Position numbers and translations under genes: made by a program. Positions 53,310 through 63,078 of a stretch of DNA of 64,000 nt are shown here, piece by piece. Every line of letters starts with the position of its first letter. Position 1 is the stretch's first letter. Below the pieces are notes generated by a model, which searched no databases, was not told the origin of the DNA, and was given only the letters and a program-made list of their open reading frames with translations. Location of the stretch: contig NZ_CM011002.1 in assembly GCF_000158095.2 (NCBI RefSeq), positions 2,575,203 to 2,639,202 of the forward strand. The letters are read 5' to 3'. The stretch comes from Roseibium alexandrii DFL-11 (lineage in GTDB: Bacteria; Pseudomonadota; Alphaproteobacteria; Rhizobiales; Stappiaceae).

Positions 53310-54748
53310 TCCTCGATCACGATAGAGCCGGCGGCTACTGGGGCAGCGTTTATGCCTTTACGGCAATCAAGGGTTTGCAGGTGATCATCGACGGACCTGT
53401 CGGCTGCGAGAACCTGCCGGTGACCTCCGTTCTTCACTATACGGATGCCCTGCCTCCGCATGAGCTGCCCATCGTGGTCAGCGGTTTGGCTGAAGAAGAA
53501 CTGGGGCAGCATGGAACCGAAGGCGCCATGAAGCGCGCCCGCAATGCGCTGGACCCGGACCTTCCAGCTGTGGTCGTGACCGGCTCCATTGCCGAGATGA
53601 TCGGCGGCGGCGTGACGCCGGATGGCTCCAACATCAAGCGCTTTTTGCCGCGCACGATCGATGAAGATCAATGGCAGAGTGCGGATCGCGCCCTAAAATG
53701 GCTCTGGACGGAATTCGGTCCGAAACGGGTTCCAAAGCCGCGTAAACGCAAGGACGGCGCCAAGCCGCGGGTCAATATCATTGGTCCGATTTACGGCACC
53801 TACAACATGCCGTCCGATTTGCATGAAATCCGCCGCCTCGTGGAAGGCATCGGGGCGGAGATCAACATGATTTTCCCGCTCAGCAGCCATGTGGAGGATA
53901 TCCGCAAACTCGCCGATGCAGATGCCAATATCTGCCTATACCGCGAGTTCGGCCGGTTGTTGTGCGAGACCCTTGAACGCCCCTTCCTGCAGGCCCCCAT
54001 CGGCATTCATTCGACCACCGCTTTTCTGCGCAAGCTGGGCGAGATCCTGGAACTTGATCCAGAACCATTTATTGAGCGGGAAAAACATACGACGCTGAAA
54101 CCGCTTTGGGATCTGTGGCGATCCGTGACGCAGGACTTCTTTGCCACTGCCAATTTCGCTGTGGTCGCCAATGAAACCTATGTCCGCGGCATTCAGAACT
54201 TCCTGGAAGAGGAAATGGGCCTCCCCTGTGCCTTCGCCGTTGCGCGAAAGGCCGGGTCGAAGACCGACAATGCCGAAGTCGCGGAACTGACGGCCAGCAC
54301 ACCGCCCATGGTGATGTTCGGATCTTTCAACGAACGCATGTACATGGCTGAGGCCGGCGCGCGCGGAAAATTCATCCAGCTTTCCTATCCAGGCGCGATC
54401 GTCCGCCGTCATACTGGGACACCCGTCATGGGGTATTCCGGCGCTTGCTGGCTGATACAGGAAGTTTGCAACGCGCTGTTCGACATGCTGTTCGAGATCC
54501 TGCCCATGGCAAGTGAGCTCGATGCCATCGAAGCGACGGCGGCCAAGGCCCATTCCCAAATGCCCTGGCATCCAGACGCTCAAGCCGCGCTTGAAAGGCG
54601 CGTCAATCAGGAGCCCGTTCTGGTGCGCATTTCCGCTGCAAAACGTTTGCGCGAGGGAGCGGAACAGCGCGCCCGGCAAAACAAGGCTTCCGAAGTGACC
54701 CTTGATGATCTTGAGCAGGTCTCAGGCAGAGAAGGCGCTCCGGCATGA
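53303..54748 (+). CDS. bchZ: Chlorophyllide reductase subunit Z
   Basis: A 481-aa partner of BchY, similar to NifK/BchB. Recognisable segments are [61 protein letters not shown] near the start, [37 protein letters not shown], and a C-terminal helix region ([29 protein letters not shown]) like that of light-independent reductases. It overlaps bchY and leads into the puf genes with a 46-bp gap to pufQ, so bch and puf transcription is probably continuous. Confidence 0.96.
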   Translation: MLILDHDRAGGYWGSVYAFTAIKGLQVIIDGPVGCENLPVTSVLHYTDALPPHELPIVVSGLAEEELGQHGTEGAMKRARNALDPDLPAVVVTGSIAEMIGGGVTPDGSNIKRFLPRTIDEDQWQSADRALKWLWTEFGPKRVPKPRKRKDGAKPRVNIIGPIYGTYNMPSDLHEIRRLVEGIGAEINMIFPLSSHVEDIRKLADADANICLYREFGRLLCETLERPFLQAPIGIHSTTAFLRKLGEILELDPEPFIEREKHTTLKPLWDLWRSVTQDFFATANFAVVANETYVRGIQNFLEEEMGLPCAFAVARKAGSKTDNAEVAELTASTPPMVMFGSFNERMYMAEAGARGKFIQLSYPGAIVRRHTGTPVMGYSGACWLIQEVCNALFDMLFEILPMASELDAIEATAAKAHSQMPWHPDAQAALERRVNQEPVLVRISAAKRLREGAEQRARQNKASEVTLDDLEQVSGREGAPA

Positions 54749-54794
54749 CCCGTTTGACTATTTACACCCCAATGGACCCCCGGGAGGAAGACAG

Positions 54795-55028
54795 ATGATT
54801 TCCACCAGCCATACCGAACAGGCCTTCAGTCGCCGCCATCAGGAACGGGAGTCCCAGCGTGTTTTGATGAAGCGCCTGTTTCTCTTGGTGTTTCCATTTT
54901 GCCTCATGACGACGATCCTCGGCCGTATCGGCCGGATCTTCGGAGCCCATGAAGGTACGACACAATCCGCATACGCCGAAGCCAAGGCCTCGGCATACGC
55001 CGCATTGGGATACGCGTTTCACGCATGA
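54795..55028 (+). CDS. pufQ: PufQ-like protein
   Basis: A 77-aa protein with one membrane helix (KRLFLLVFPFCLMTTILGRI) between a charged N-terminus (RRHQERESQRVLM) and a short C-terminal tail. Position (bchZ-pufQ-pufB) and topology match PufQ, proposed to help deliver or regulate bacteriochlorophyll precursors for LH1 and RC assembly. Sequence similarity among PufQ proteins is low, so the name relies mainly on position. The ATG at 54795 is chosen for its strong GGGAGGAAGACAG; upstream in-frame ATGs lie within bchZ. Confidence 0.75.
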   Translation: MISTSHTEQAFSRRHQERESQRVLMKRLFLLVFPFCLMTTILGRIGRIFGAHEGTTQSAYAEAKASAYAALGYAFHA

Positions 55029-55158
55029 TCCCAACGCCTTTGCCGCTGTCTTAGCATCGGCAATTGCTCAGTAAGTCCTTCCAACCGGCTTGACTGAGGC
55101 CCCGCCGCGAGGGTTCTGCGCGGTAACCGCCGAAAGGCAAGAAGTGGAGGTCATGCGA

Positions 55159-55305
55159 ATGGCTTCGGACAAGGAGACCCTTACCGGTCTTAGCCGTGAG
55201 GAAGCACAGGAGTTTCACCGGCTCTTTGTAAAGTTTGCGATCGCAATGTCGCTTGCACCCTTCCTCGCCCACATTTCGATGTGGCTTTACAAACCGTGGC
55301 TCTGA
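55159..55305 (+). CDS. pufB: Light-harvesting 1 beta subunit
   Basis: A 48-aa LH1 beta polypeptide with a single membrane helix. The N-terminal acidic section SDKETLTGLSREEAQEFHRLFVKF is typical, followed by the helix AIAMSLAPFLAHISMWLYKPWL. Its His in LAHISMW is the axial ligand of B875 bacteriochlorophyll, and the aromatic end WLYKPWL hydrogen-bonds pigment. GGAGGT at proper spacing favours the second ATG (55159) over one two codons earlier. It pairs with pufA 30 bp downstream. Confidence 0.93.
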   Translation: MASDKETLTGLSREEAQEFHRLFVKFAIAMSLAPFLAHISMWLYKPWL

Positions 55306-55335
55306 CGAGCTCACACCAGATAAGGATCTGAAGAC

Positions 55336-55536
55336 ATGTGGAAAATGTGGCTTTTGTTCGATCCGCGCCGCGTGCTCGTTCTTCTGACGGTCTTCCTGTT
55401 CAGCCTTGCAGTTTTGATTCATTTCATTCTGCTCAGCACCGAAAGGTACAACTGGCTGGAACAGCAAGCATCGTTAAGCGACGGCAACGCGCATATCGAA
55501 ATGCTCCTACCGAACGGTTCGTCAGCCTTGGTTTGA
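55336..55536 (+). CDS. pufA: Light-harvesting 1 alpha subunit
   Basis: A 66-aa LH1 alpha polypeptide. It opens with [35 protein letters not shown], in which WLLFDPRR is the family hallmark and the His in LIHFILLS ligates bacteriochlorophyll. The C-terminal periplasmic tail (RYNWLEQQ, then about 20 residues) is of usual length. AAGGA lies before the ATG. The gene is followed by a 147-bp spacer with two stable hairpins before pufL. Confidence 0.94.
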   Translation: MWKMWLLFDPRRVLVLLTVFLFSLAVLIHFILLSTERYNWLEQQASLSDGNAHIEMLLPNGSSALV

Positions 55537-55561
55537 CGGACCTACACGGTTCAACATCATC

Positions 55562-55619
55562 GGTGGCGGAGGCTGCGTATTGGCCGGCGCCTGGACGACG
55601 GTCAGCACTCTCCGCCACC
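55562..55619 (+). promoter_or_regulatory. pufA-pufL intercistronic hairpin 1
   Basis: GGTGGCGGAG and CTCCGCCACC form a perfect 10-bp stem around a 38-nt loop, shortly after pufA. Hairpins at this position in Rhodobacter stabilise the pufBA segment against 3' exonuclease and set the LH1:RC ratio; a similar role here is inferred. Confidence 0.6.
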
Positions 55620-55637
55620 AAGCCTTGCTTTCAAATA

Positions 55638-55673
55638 TTAGCCGCAGCACGCGCATTGGCAATTCGCGGCTAA
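55638..55673 (+). promoter_or_regulatory. Hairpin 2 next to the pufL ribosome binding site
   Basis: TTAGCCGC and GCGGCTAA form a perfect 8-bp stem with a 20-nt loop. Its 3' arm runs directly into the pufL Shine-Dalgarno AAGGAGGA (from 55672), so folding could hide or present the site. Confidence 0.55.
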
Positions 55674-55683
55674 GGAGGACTCT

Positions 55684-56529
55684 ATGGCTTTGCTCAGCTT
55701 CGAAAGGAAGTACCGCGTACGCGGGGGCACACTGATCGGCGGTGACTTGTTCGATTTCTGGGTGGGCCCATTTTATGTCGGTTTCTTTGGAATCACCGGC
55801 GCGTTTTTTACATTTCTTGGCACCGCCCTGATTATTTACGGCGCTGCAATCGGCCCAACCTGGAACATCTGGCAGATCTCGATCGCCCCGCCTGATATTT
55901 CCTATGGGCTTGCCTTGGCGCCGCTAAAAGAAGGCGGCCTCTGGCAGATCATAACCATTTGCGCATTGGGGTCTTTCGGATCCTGGGCTTTGCGCGAAGT
56001 CGAGATTTGCCGCAAGCTCGGCATGGGCTATCACGTGCCCTTCGCCTTCTCCTTCGCGATCTTCGCCTACGCCACTCTGGTCGTCTTCCGGCCGCTGCTG
56101 CTGGGCGCTTGGGGACATGGGTTTCCATACGGGATTTTCAGTCACCTCGACTGGGTCTCGAACGTCGGCTACCAATATCTCCACTTCCACTATAACCCCG
56201 CACACATGATCGCCGTGACGTTCTTCTTCACGACGACACTCGCTCTTTCCTTGCACGGCGGCCTGATTTTGTCGGCGGCCAATCCGGGCGAGTCCATGGA
56301 AGGTGGCGGCAAGCAGGCGGAAGTGAAAACGCCGGAATATGAAGACACCTTCTTCCGAGACATCATCGGCTACTCCATCGGGACCCTCGGCATTCACCGC
56401 CTGGGGCTGATCCTTGCGCTGAACGCCGGTTTTTGGAGCGCCGTCTGCATCGTCATCAGCGGGCCGTTCTGGAACCAGGGCTGGCCGCAATGGTGGAACT
56501 GGTGGCTGAACCTGCCGATCTGGAGCTGA
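55684..56529 (+). CDS. pufL: Photosynthetic reaction centre L subunit
   Basis: A 281-aa five-helix membrane protein that binds half of the RC cofactors. The N-terminus [35 protein letters not shown] is invariant in the family. Helix C/CD carries [22 protein letters not shown], with His ligands of the special pair and accessory bacteriochlorophyll, and helix D/E has [14 protein letters not shown] and TLGIHRLGL with the iron and QB His residues. It follows a strong AAGGAGGA. Length and motifs indicate a functional type-II RC. pufM starts 10 bp after its stop. Confidence 0.98.
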   Translation: MALLSFERKYRVRGGTLIGGDLFDFWVGPFYVGFFGITGAFFTFLGTALIIYGAAIGPTWNIWQISIAPPDISYGLALAPLKEGGLWQIITICALGSFGSWALREVEICRKLGMGYHVPFAFSFAIFAYATLVVFRPLLLGAWGHGFPYGIFSHLDWVSNVGYQYLHFHYNPAHMIAVTFFFTTTLALSLHGGLILSAANPGESMEGGGKQAEVKTPEYEDTFFRDIIGYSIGTLGIHRLGLILALNAGFWSAVCIVISGPFWNQGWPQWWNWWLNLPIWS

Positions 56530-56539
56530 GGACACGACA

Positions 56540-57502
56540 ATGACCCAATATCAAAACATCCTCACCATCATTCAGGTCAGCGGCCCGGCCGAAGAGGGCA
56601 TGCCGCTTCCCAAAGGCGACAGTGAACGCATCGGCACGCCAATCATGTCGCGTCTTGCCGGCTGGTTGGGGAACGCGCAAATCGGGCCAATTTATCTGGG
56701 CTTTCTCGGGTCTTTGTCCCTTGTGTTCGGACTGATCGCGTTCGAGATCATCGGATTGAACATGCTGGCCTCTGTGGGCTGGGATCCGATCCAGTTCGTC
56801 CGGCAATTGTTCTGGCTCGGTCTGGAACCGCCGCCAGCGCAGTACGGCCTGACCATGGCACCTCTCAACGAAGGTGGCTGGTGGCAGATTGCCGGCTTCT
56901 TTCTAACTGCTTCCATCTTGTTGTGGTGGGTGCGCGTCTATCGGCGGGCACGTCAGCTGGAGCTCGGCACCCATATTGCCTGGGCGTTTGGCTCGGCGAT
57001 CTGGTTGTTCCTGGTGCTTGGTTTCATCCGCCCGATCCTGATGGGCGATTTTTCCGAAGCCGTCCCTTTCGGGATCTTCCCGCACCTTGACTGGACCGCA
57101 GCCTTCTCCATCCGCTACGGCAACCTTTACTACAACCCGTTCCACTGTCTCTCGATCGTCTTCCTATATGGCTCGGTTCTGCTGTTTGCCATGCATGGCG
57201 CGACAATCCTTGCTGTCGGCAAGTATGGCGGCGAGCGGGAGCTTGAGCAGATCACCGACCGCGGGACCGCGTCCGAACGTGCAGCGCTATTCTGGCGCTG
57301 GACAATGGGCTTCAACGCCACCATGGAATCGGTTCACCGCTGGGCGTGGTGGTTCGCCATTCTGACCCCTCTGACCGGAGGGATCGGCATCCTTCTCACA
57401 GGCACCGTCGTCGACAATTGGTACCTGTGGGGCATCGAGCACGGGATCGTGTCTCCGACACCGGACGTCTGGCCGGGTGTTGTTGATCCGGCGGCGCAAT
57501 AA
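56540..57502 (+). CDS. pufM: Photosynthetic reaction centre M subunit
   Basis: A 320-aa partner of PufL. Recognisable segments are [79 protein letters not shown] (bacteriochlorophyll and iron ligands), the Glu that completes the non-heme iron site within [42 protein letters not shown], and a tail typical of RCs with a bound cytochrome. No pufX follows; instead pufC starts 11 bp downstream. Confidence 0.98.
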   Translation: MTQYQNILTIIQVSGPAEEGMPLPKGDSERIGTPIMSRLAGWLGNAQIGPIYLGFLGSLSLVFGLIAFEIIGLNMLASVGWDPIQFVRQLFWLGLEPPPAQYGLTMAPLNEGGWWQIAGFFLTASILLWWVRVYRRARQLELGTHIAWAFGSAIWLFLVLGFIRPILMGDFSEAVPFGIFPHLDWTAAFSIRYGNLYYNPFHCLSIVFLYGSVLLFAMHGATILAVGKYGGERELEQITDRGTASERAALFWRWTMGFNATMESVHRWAWWFAILTPLTGGIGILLTGTVVDNWYLWGIEHGIVSPTPDVWPGVVDPAAQ

Positions 57503-57513
57503 GGAGAAGGAAA

Positions 57514-58656
57514 ATGCAACTTTGGATACCTTTTGCAGCTGCTGCCGGAACACTTCTCGGTATTGCGAGCTTCGTTGGTGCCGATTGGGATGCCCCACCT
57601 GTAGAGACAACTCAGATGGGATATCGCGGCACGGGCATGAACGTCATCAAAGACGTTGACAAGGTCGAGGCCCTGAAAGCCCTAAATGCGGTTCCAGAAC
57701 CGCTTTGGGAAGCGGATCCGGAAGGCGACCGCGCTGGTGAGATCTATGAAAATGTTCAGGTCTTGGGCGATTTGTCAGATGACCAGTTCAACCTGTTCAT
57801 GGCGGCCATCACGGAATGGGTTGCACCGGAAGAAGGCTGCGGTTATTGCCACAATCTGGAGAACCTTGCATCCGACGAGGTTTACACCAAGGTCGTTTCC
57901 CGGCGTATGATCCAGATGAACCAGACCATCAATGTGGACTGGGAACCGCATGTCGGTGATGTCGGAGTAACCTGTTACACCTGCCATCGCGGCCAGGCTG
58001 TTCCGGCCTACTACTGGTATGACGACCAGGAGCCTAAACCGGCCAGCGCGTCCGGCCGGGGCGGACAGAACGTTGTCGGTCAGTTTGTCGGCAAAACATC
58101 TATGCCGCAAAATGCATTGGCAGAGTATCTGCTGGGTGACAAGGAAATCCGGGTGCATTCCCTGACCGCTTTGCCTGACCCTGCAAATCCAAACCCTGCG
58201 GGAACGAAGGAAACGGAAAGCACCTGGGCCTTGATGATGCACATGTCAGAGGGTCTTGGCGTCAACTGCGTGACTTGCCACAATTCCCGGGCCTTTAACG
58301 ACTGGGATCAGAGCCCGCCGCAACGGGTTACCGCCTGGCATGGCATTCAAATGACACGGGCGCTCAACAACGACTATATGGTCGGATTGACCCCGGTCTT
58401 CCCGGACAACCGCAAGGGACCGGAAGGTGATGTCTTCAAGATCGGGTGCTCGACCTGCCACCAAGGTGTTCAAAAGCCGCTCTACGGCGTCTCCATGCTT
58501 CAAAACTATGTAGACGCCCTGGATAAAAAAGGACCGACAGCGGTCCCTGATTATTCGAAATACGTCCCCGGCGAGACCCAGACCATGGCGCCGGACGGAC
58601 CGACCAACTCCTCCGCCCTCCCGGCGAAAACGACGGTTGCCGCCACTCAGCAATGA
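57514..58656 (+). CDS. pufC: Tetraheme cytochrome c subunit of the reaction centre
   Basis: A 380-aa periplasmic cytochrome that re-reduces the special pair. Four CxxCH heme sites are visible: CGYCHN, CYTCHRG, CVTCHNS and CSTCHQG. The N-terminus (LWIPFAAAAGTLLGIASFVGADW) is a hydrophobic anchor without a lipobox Cys, so the protein is probably held by an uncleaved helix, as in other pufC of this lineage. AAGGAGAAGG before the ATG is strong. It is the last gene of the puf operon and is followed by an intrinsic terminator. Confidence 0.97.
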   Translation: MQLWIPFAAAAGTLLGIASFVGADWDAPPVETTQMGYRGTGMNVIKDVDKVEALKALNAVPEPLWEADPEGDRAGEIYENVQVLGDLSDDQFNLFMAAITEWVAPEEGCGYCHNLENLASDEVYTKVVSRRMIQMNQTINVDWEPHVGDVGVTCYTCHRGQAVPAYYWYDDQEPKPASASGRGGQNVVGQFVGKTSMPQNALAEYLLGDKEIRVHSLTALPDPANPNPAGTKETESTWALMMHMSEGLGVNCVTCHNSRAFNDWDQSPPQRVTAWHGIQMTRALNNDYMVGLTPVFPDNRKGPEGDVFKIGCSTCHQGVQKPLYGVSMLQNYVDALDKKGPTAVPDYSKYVPGETQTMAPDGPTNSSALPAKTTVAATQQ

Positions 58657-58680
58657 GCGCGGCATCCGCCGAGGATACTT

Positions 58681-58708
58681 GGGAGCTTTCGGGCTCCCAT
58701 TTTTTTTG
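58681..58708 (+). terminator. Intrinsic terminator of the puf operon
   Basis: GGGAGC and GCTCCC form a stem followed by A and eight T residues, 25 bp after the pufC stop. This is the strongest rho-independent terminator in the photosynthesis region. Confidence 0.88.
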
Positions 58709-58961
58709 CCTTTTTTGCACTCGCAGAAGCAGCCCTCAGTGACTGCTTTAGAGTTTGGTGTTTAGACAGCAAACTTCAAAAACCCGCAACACAGCCATAG
58801 AGTCCGTCACGCCGTTTGGTTCAATTCAAAATGTAGAATGGCCCGTTAGCGGCAAAAGTCGGCTGACGGCACAGTTCCGGGAGCCCGTCGGCCAACGAGA
58901 GCGGCTCACGCAGCTATTGAAATCGCGTGATTGATTTAAAGAAGTTTGATCTCCGGGAAAT
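58709..58961. other. Spacer between convergent pufC and idi
   Basis: No gene. A segment near 58840-58870 (AATGGCCCGTTAGCGGCAAA) resembles the degenerate intergenic repeats seen elsewhere in the window. Confidence 0.4.
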
Positions 58962-59495
58962 TCAAGCCGCAGCTTGGAACTTCAGCCCCGGAAAGCGCCC
59001 CAGATAAATTCGAAACCAGGGCGTGAAGGCATTTGGATTTTCCAGGACTTCGCGATGAAGGTCCGCCGCGGTGACCCACCGCACATCTTCCACTTCGTCC
59101 GGATTGGGCGCCACGATGAGCTTACTGCGATCCACATGCGCACTAAAGAGCGTGACGCGTTCGTGCTCTTTCAGGCCCTCGCCGACGCTGGCTTCATATT
59201 CAACGGTTTGATGCCGCGACAGCGGCAGCGTGAAACCGAGCTCATCCATCAGCCGGCGCTCTGCGCAGGTTTCAACGCTCTCATCCCAATGGGGATGACT
59301 GCAGCACGTGTTCGCCCACTGACCGCCACAATGATACTTACCGGCAGCCCGTTTCTGAATGAGCAGATGATCGCCGTCGAATACAAAGACAGACACGGCC
59401 AGATGCAACACGCCATCTATATGGGCTTGCAGTTTCTCGACCGGATAAAACGATCCATCCGGTGCGACAGCAGGAATTATCAAGGGCTTGTTCAT
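58962..59495 (-). CDS. idi: Isopentenyl-diphosphate delta-isomerase (type I)
   Basis: A 177-aa Nudix-fold isomerase interconverting IPP and DMAPP, supplying CrtE. Active-site blocks are WANTCCSHPHWDES (catalytic Cys and metal His), CAERRLMDELGF (Nudix-like helix), and EHERVTLFSAHVD (the metal-binding Glu pair); the N-terminal VFVFDGDHLLIQKRAAGKYHCGG is also conserved. The ATG at 59495 gives a normal-length protein; the frame extends upstream only into hemA. It is 61 bp downstream of hemA and the last gene of the minus-strand puh-hemA transcript. Confidence 0.93.
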   Translation of the reverse strand: MNKPLIIPAVAPDGSFYPVEKLQAHIDGVLHLAVSVFVFDGDHLLIQKRAAGKYHCGGQWANTCCSHPHWDESVETCAERRLMDELGFTLPLSRHQTVEYEASVGEGLKEHERVTLFSAHVDRSKLIVAPNPDEVEDVRWVTAADLHREVLENPNAFTPWFRIYLGRFPGLKFQAAA

Positions 59496-59556
59496 TGGTG
59501 TACGGGCTCGCTGCCCCTTCTTTGTTTCAAACAGTGTCTTTTTGCTGTCGCCTTGA

Positions 59557-60774
59557 TCAGGCCACCGCTCTTGCCAAAGCACATTGTGACCATAGGGAGC
59601 ACAACGCCCCTGACAGATGCCGGATATCGGCTTCGGTATGAAGTGGTGTCGGTGTGATCCGCAGCCGCTCCGTTCCAACCGGCACGGTCGGATAATTGAT
59701 CGGTTGCACATATATGCCGAAGTCGGTCATGAGAACATCAGAAATCCATTTGCACTTCGATGCATTTCCAACCATCACGGGCACGATATGGCTTGGGTTC
59801 TCCATATGCGGAATGCCTCGGGCATTGAGTGCCGCCCGCACCTTGGCAACATTGGCCTTGTGCGCATCCCGCTCGGCCGAGCTCTCTTTCAAATACCGGA
59901 TCGAAGCAGTTGCGCCAGCGGCAAGCGCCGGCGGCAAGGCTGTCGTGAAGATAAAGCCCGATGCAAATGACCGGACGAAGTCCACGAGCACTTCCGGACC
60001 GGTGATGTAGCCCCCCATGACGCCGAACGCTTTGCCAAGGGTTCCTTCAATCACCGTGAGCCGGTCCATAAGACCTTCACGTTCGGCAACACCGCCGCCA
60101 CGCGGTCCATACATTCCAACGGCATGAACTTCATCGAGATAGGTGATTGCCCCAAACCGGTCAGCGACATCACAAATCGCCTCGATCGGCGCGATATCGC
60201 CATCCATGGAATAGACGCTCTCAAATGCAACCAGCTTCGGCGCGTTCGGGTCATCGGCCGCCATCAGTTCGGCCAGGTGCTCCGGGTCATTGTGCCGGAA
60301 GAGCCGTTTTGTGCATCTGGAATGCCGGATCCCCTCGATCATGGACGCGTGATTGAGGGCATCGGAGTAGACGATTATTCCGGGGATCTTCGACAAGAGC
60401 GTGCCGAGTGCCGCCCAGTTGGACACATAGCCAGATGTGAAAATCAGAGCGGCTTCCTTGTCATGCAGATCCGCCAGTTCACGCTCCAGCATCACATGAT
60501 AATGGTTGGTGCCGGAAATATTGCGGGTACCACCCGCGCCTGCCCCGCACTTTTGAATGATTTCAGTCATCCGGCCGGTCACAACAGGGTTCTGGCCCAT
60601 GCCCAGATAGTCGTTGGAACACCAGACCGTTACATCGCGTGTTTCACCGGCATCGTCATAAAACGTTGCCTTCGGGAAATCGTTGCAATGACGTTCCAGC
60701 TCGGCAAAGACGCGGTAGTTGCCAGCCTCGTGCAATTCGGAGAGAGCGGTCTCCATAGTTTTCAAGATGTCCAT
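59557..60774 (-). CDS. hemA: 5-aminolevulinate synthase
   Basis: A 405-aa PLP enzyme joining glycine and succinyl-CoA to 5-aminolevulinate, the entry to tetrapyrroles (Shemin pathway of alphaproteobacteria). Segments include [40 protein letters not shown], the PLP-His/Asp region [21 protein letters not shown], and the lysine in [15 protein letters not shown]. The ATG at 60774 ([18 protein letters not shown]) matches the usual start and has GGGAGAGG upstream; a start ten codons earlier is possible. A second hemA may exist elsewhere, as in other phototrophs. Confidence 0.96.
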   Translation of the reverse strand: MDILKTMETALSELHEAGNYRVFAELERHCNDFPKATFYDDAGETRDVTVWCSNDYLGMGQNPVVTGRMTEIIQKCGAGAGGTRNISGTNHYHVMLERELADLHDKEAALIFTSGYVSNWAALGTLLSKIPGIIVYSDALNHASMIEGIRHSRCTKRLFRHNDPEHLAELMAADDPNAPKLVAFESVYSMDGDIAPIEAICDVADRFGAITYLDEVHAVGMYGPRGGGVAEREGLMDRLTVIEGTLGKAFGVMGGYITGPEVLVDFVRSFASGFIFTTALPPALAAGATASIRYLKESSAERDAHKANVAKVRAALNARGIPHMENPSHIVPVMVGNASKCKWISDVLMTDFGIYVQPINYPTVPVGTERLRITPTPLHTEADIRHLSGALCSLWSQCALARAVA

Positions 60775-60804
60775 CGCTATCGTCCTCTCCCTAAGCAATT
60801 CCAA

Positions 60805-61656
60805 TTATCGCGTTTCCATGCCGCGTTTCACGCCAACGCTGGCAGGTGCGAACTCATGAGCGGGCGGATTTGAGCGCTTTTCGCGCGCACCCTTTGGCAC
60901 CGCCCAGCGCCAAAGAGCCATGTCCGAGACCGGCAAAACGAGGATTAAGTGCTCGATGATCGCCAGTGCCATAAACGCGGCGAGTAAAATGTGTCCTACA
61001 GATGAGTACGCGCTGTGCGCATTCATCGCGCCGGTAACCAGGACCGCGAACAAACCAACAGCGATCGCCAGAAGAAGCGGAAAAAACGGTGTCGTCCGGC
61101 CTGTGTTGAAGTAGGTTTTCAGGTGCACGATACCTGGCGGCATCAGGCCGCTGATTGCATGGCGCGCACCCAGGAAAATCAGCAGCTTCGCCGAGATCCG
61201 CATCCCCCATAAAAGCCCAAAAGTGGCAAGGCCGAAGGTGTTGGGGGCGTCCGCCAGGACGAACCAGAGAAACACGGCCGTTACCAGGAGCGCGATTTCG
61301 TGATCGCACACGGCTTTCCAGGCAGCAACAAACCGGGCGGCGCCTTTCGCGTCCGGCGGACACTCTTGTTTGCTGCGGCCTGTCACCATACCGGTCAAAA
61401 ACGTCGTTTCATGCCAGGCCCAGACCAGCAGTGCGCCAAAGAACCCCGCGTAGGATCCAAGCGGTGTCTGCATCTCGCTGCCTTTCAGGAGCAGCAGAAA
61501 ACCGGCAACCCCGACCAGGGTCACCAGAGGCAAGAGCTGCCAGGGGCCGAGCTTATTCCGGATCGACCAATGCACCATCAACAAGACAAGCCCGGTCGAC
61601 AGCCACCAGACGCCTGTGGCAATCAGAACAGCAATGACCGGGTTTGCGAGCCACAT
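60805..61656 (-). CDS. puhE: PuhE, photosynthetic complex assembly protein
   Basis: A 283-aa membrane protein of the DUF3623 family with about seven helices (first: VIAVLIATGVWWLSTGLVLLMVHW). Conserved features are WAWHETTFLTGMVTGRSKQECP, AWKAVCDHEIALL and LLWGMRISAKLLIFLGARHA. PuhE is needed for normal RC and LH1 levels in Rhodobacter and may limit bacteriochlorophyll flow; the mechanism is not known. It lies between acsF and hemA with 10 bp and about 30 bp spacing, in a single transcript. Confidence 0.93.
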   Translation of the reverse strand: MWLANPVIAVLIATGVWWLSTGLVLLMVHWSIRNKLGPWQLLPLVTLVGVAGFLLLLKGSEMQTPLGSYAGFFGALLVWAWHETTFLTGMVTGRSKQECPPDAKGAARFVAAWKAVCDHEIALLVTAVFLWFVLADAPNTFGLATFGLLWGMRISAKLLIFLGARHAISGLMPPGIVHLKTYFNTGRTTPFFPLLLAIAVGLFAVLVTGAMNAHSAYSSVGHILLAAFMALAIIEHLILVLPVSDMALWRWAVPKGAREKRSNPPAHEFAPASVGVKRGMETR

Positions 61657-61666
61657 GAGCTTTGGC

Positions 61667-62776
61667 CTACCAGACCGGCTGCAGGCGCGAGGTCTCCGGC
61701 AAAGTATTTTTCTTTGTCGGGATCATGTACATCCGCACGAAATTGAGCCCTGCGGCTGCGCCCCACCACGCTCTTCCCAGCTGACCGAACAGACCGCCTT
61801 TTTCAGTTGCAGCCTGCATCTTGCGGCTAATCCGCTCCATGCGCCGGAAACCTTCCACAAGCTTGGGATTATCGAGATCAAGTTCGAGCGGGAAACACTG
61901 GCGGGAGATTTCAGACGTTAAGCGGAACACCCGCATATCGTAGTCTTCTATGTTGATCCCAAGTGCCTTGTGGAACGCAGGGCGCATATGATCGCGCACA
62001 TACATTGTGGCAAAGACTGCCAGCAAAAAGAACTTGATCCAGAGCTTGTTGCGCCCTTCAAGCAAGCGCTTGTCCGACCGGATGATCAGGGAGAACGCTT
62101 CGCCATGAGAGAACTCGTCGTTGCACCACTCTTTGAACCACTTAAAGATCGGGTGGAACCGGAGCTCTGGATGCTTCTCTAAATGCCGGTAGATTGTGAT
62201 GTACCGGGCGTAGCCGATCTTCTCTGACAGGTAAGTCGCGTAGTAGATGAATTTCGGCTTGAAGTAGGTGTATTTCTTCGCCTTGGCGAGGAACCCCATG
62301 TTTACGCCGATGCCGAAATCCTTAAGCGCGTCATTGATGAACCCGGCATGACGGGACTCATCCCGGCTCATATAGCCGAAGAGCTCGCAGATTTCCTGGT
62401 TCTTGCCGCGCCGTTTCATTTCCTTGTAAAGCACGCAGCCGGAGAACTCCGAAGTCAGGGACGACACGAGGAAATCGACCAATTCTTCGCGTAGATCATC
62501 CGGCAGGGCGTCGATGTCAATGTCATCCCACGCCTCTGTGCGCTTGAAATGTCCCCGATTGGGGTCGGATCGCATTTGAGATATCAAGGCATCCCACTCT
62601 TCACGGACGGGCTCGACATTGATCTTGTCCATTTCGTCGAAGTCGGTGGTGTAGAAACGCGGTGTCAACATCGTTGAGACCAAGGCGCTCTTGGTCGTAT
62701 CGTTGACAGCGGCCCGGCGCTTTTCAAGGGTCGGTTCGTTCGAGGCCAATTCGGTTGGCGATACGGGTTTGTTCAT
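61667..62776 (-). CDS. acsF: Mg-protoporphyrin IX monomethyl ester oxidative cyclase
   Basis: A 369-aa diiron monooxygenase that forms the fifth (E) ring of bacteriochlorophyll with O2, the aerobic alternative to BchE. The iron-ligand helices are visible: [36 protein letters not shown] and [19 protein letters not shown]. The protein start overlaps the preceding 101-aa gene by 4 bp (ATGA). Presence of acsF fits an aerobic phototroph; bchE is not in this window. Confidence 0.96.
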   Translation of the reverse strand: MNKPVSPTELASNEPTLEKRRAAVNDTTKSALVSTMLTPRFYTTDFDEMDKINVEPVREEWDALISQMRSDPNRGHFKRTEAWDDIDIDALPDDLREELVDFLVSSLTSEFSGCVLYKEMKRRGKNQEICELFGYMSRDESRHAGFINDALKDFGIGVNMGFLAKAKKYTYFKPKFIYYATYLSEKIGYARYITIYRHLEKHPELRFHPIFKWFKEWCNDEFSHGEAFSLIIRSDKRLLEGRNKLWIKFFLLAVFATMYVRDHMRPAFHKALGINIEDYDMRVFRLTSEISRQCFPLELDLDNPKLVEGFRRMERISRKMQAATEKGGLFGQLGRAWWGAAAGLNFVRMYMIPTKKNTLPETSRLQPVW

Positions 62777-63078
62777 GACAGCGCCCTTTCCGTGAAGCTG
62801 AATTCACACAATTCCATCATTTCAAGATCGCCGGTTGCACGGGTCCAGGCTCGTTCCAGACGTCCGGCCCGGCGGATGGTCGCCTCGCGCTGGAAACTCT
62901 GGCTCTCGCCGTAGGGAATCGAAACTGGCGCACCATGGACCAAGACCTCGTCGCCAGGATGCACCACCACACCATTGTCAAGGCGCAGATGCGCACCGAG
63001 TTGATCAAAAGTGTTGTTGATCTCCACCGTGCAGCTGACGGTTTCCTTCCGGCTCATGAGATTGAAAATCGCGTTCAT
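62773..63078 (-). CDS. Conserved small protein of the puh operon
   Basis: A 101-aa protein without signal peptide or membrane helix. It contains a beta-rich core ([34 protein letters not shown]) followed by a charged segment, [24 protein letters not shown]. Small genes at this position (puhC-orf-acsF) occur in other purple bacteria, but I know no function. It overlaps both neighbours by 4 bp (ATGA on each side), so its translation is tied to puhC and acsF. A role with the cyclase or RC assembly is a guess from position. GAAGGAGCGCGCA precedes the ATG. Confidence 0.75.
   Translation of the reverse strand: MNAIFNLMSRKETVSCTVEINNTFDQLGAHLRLDNGVVVHPGDEVLVHGAPVSIPYGESQSFQREATIRRAGRLERAWTRATGDLEMMELCEFSFTERALS

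Noticed and set aside
57503..57513. pufX after pufM
   Set aside because: There is no room; pufC starts 11 bp after pufM.
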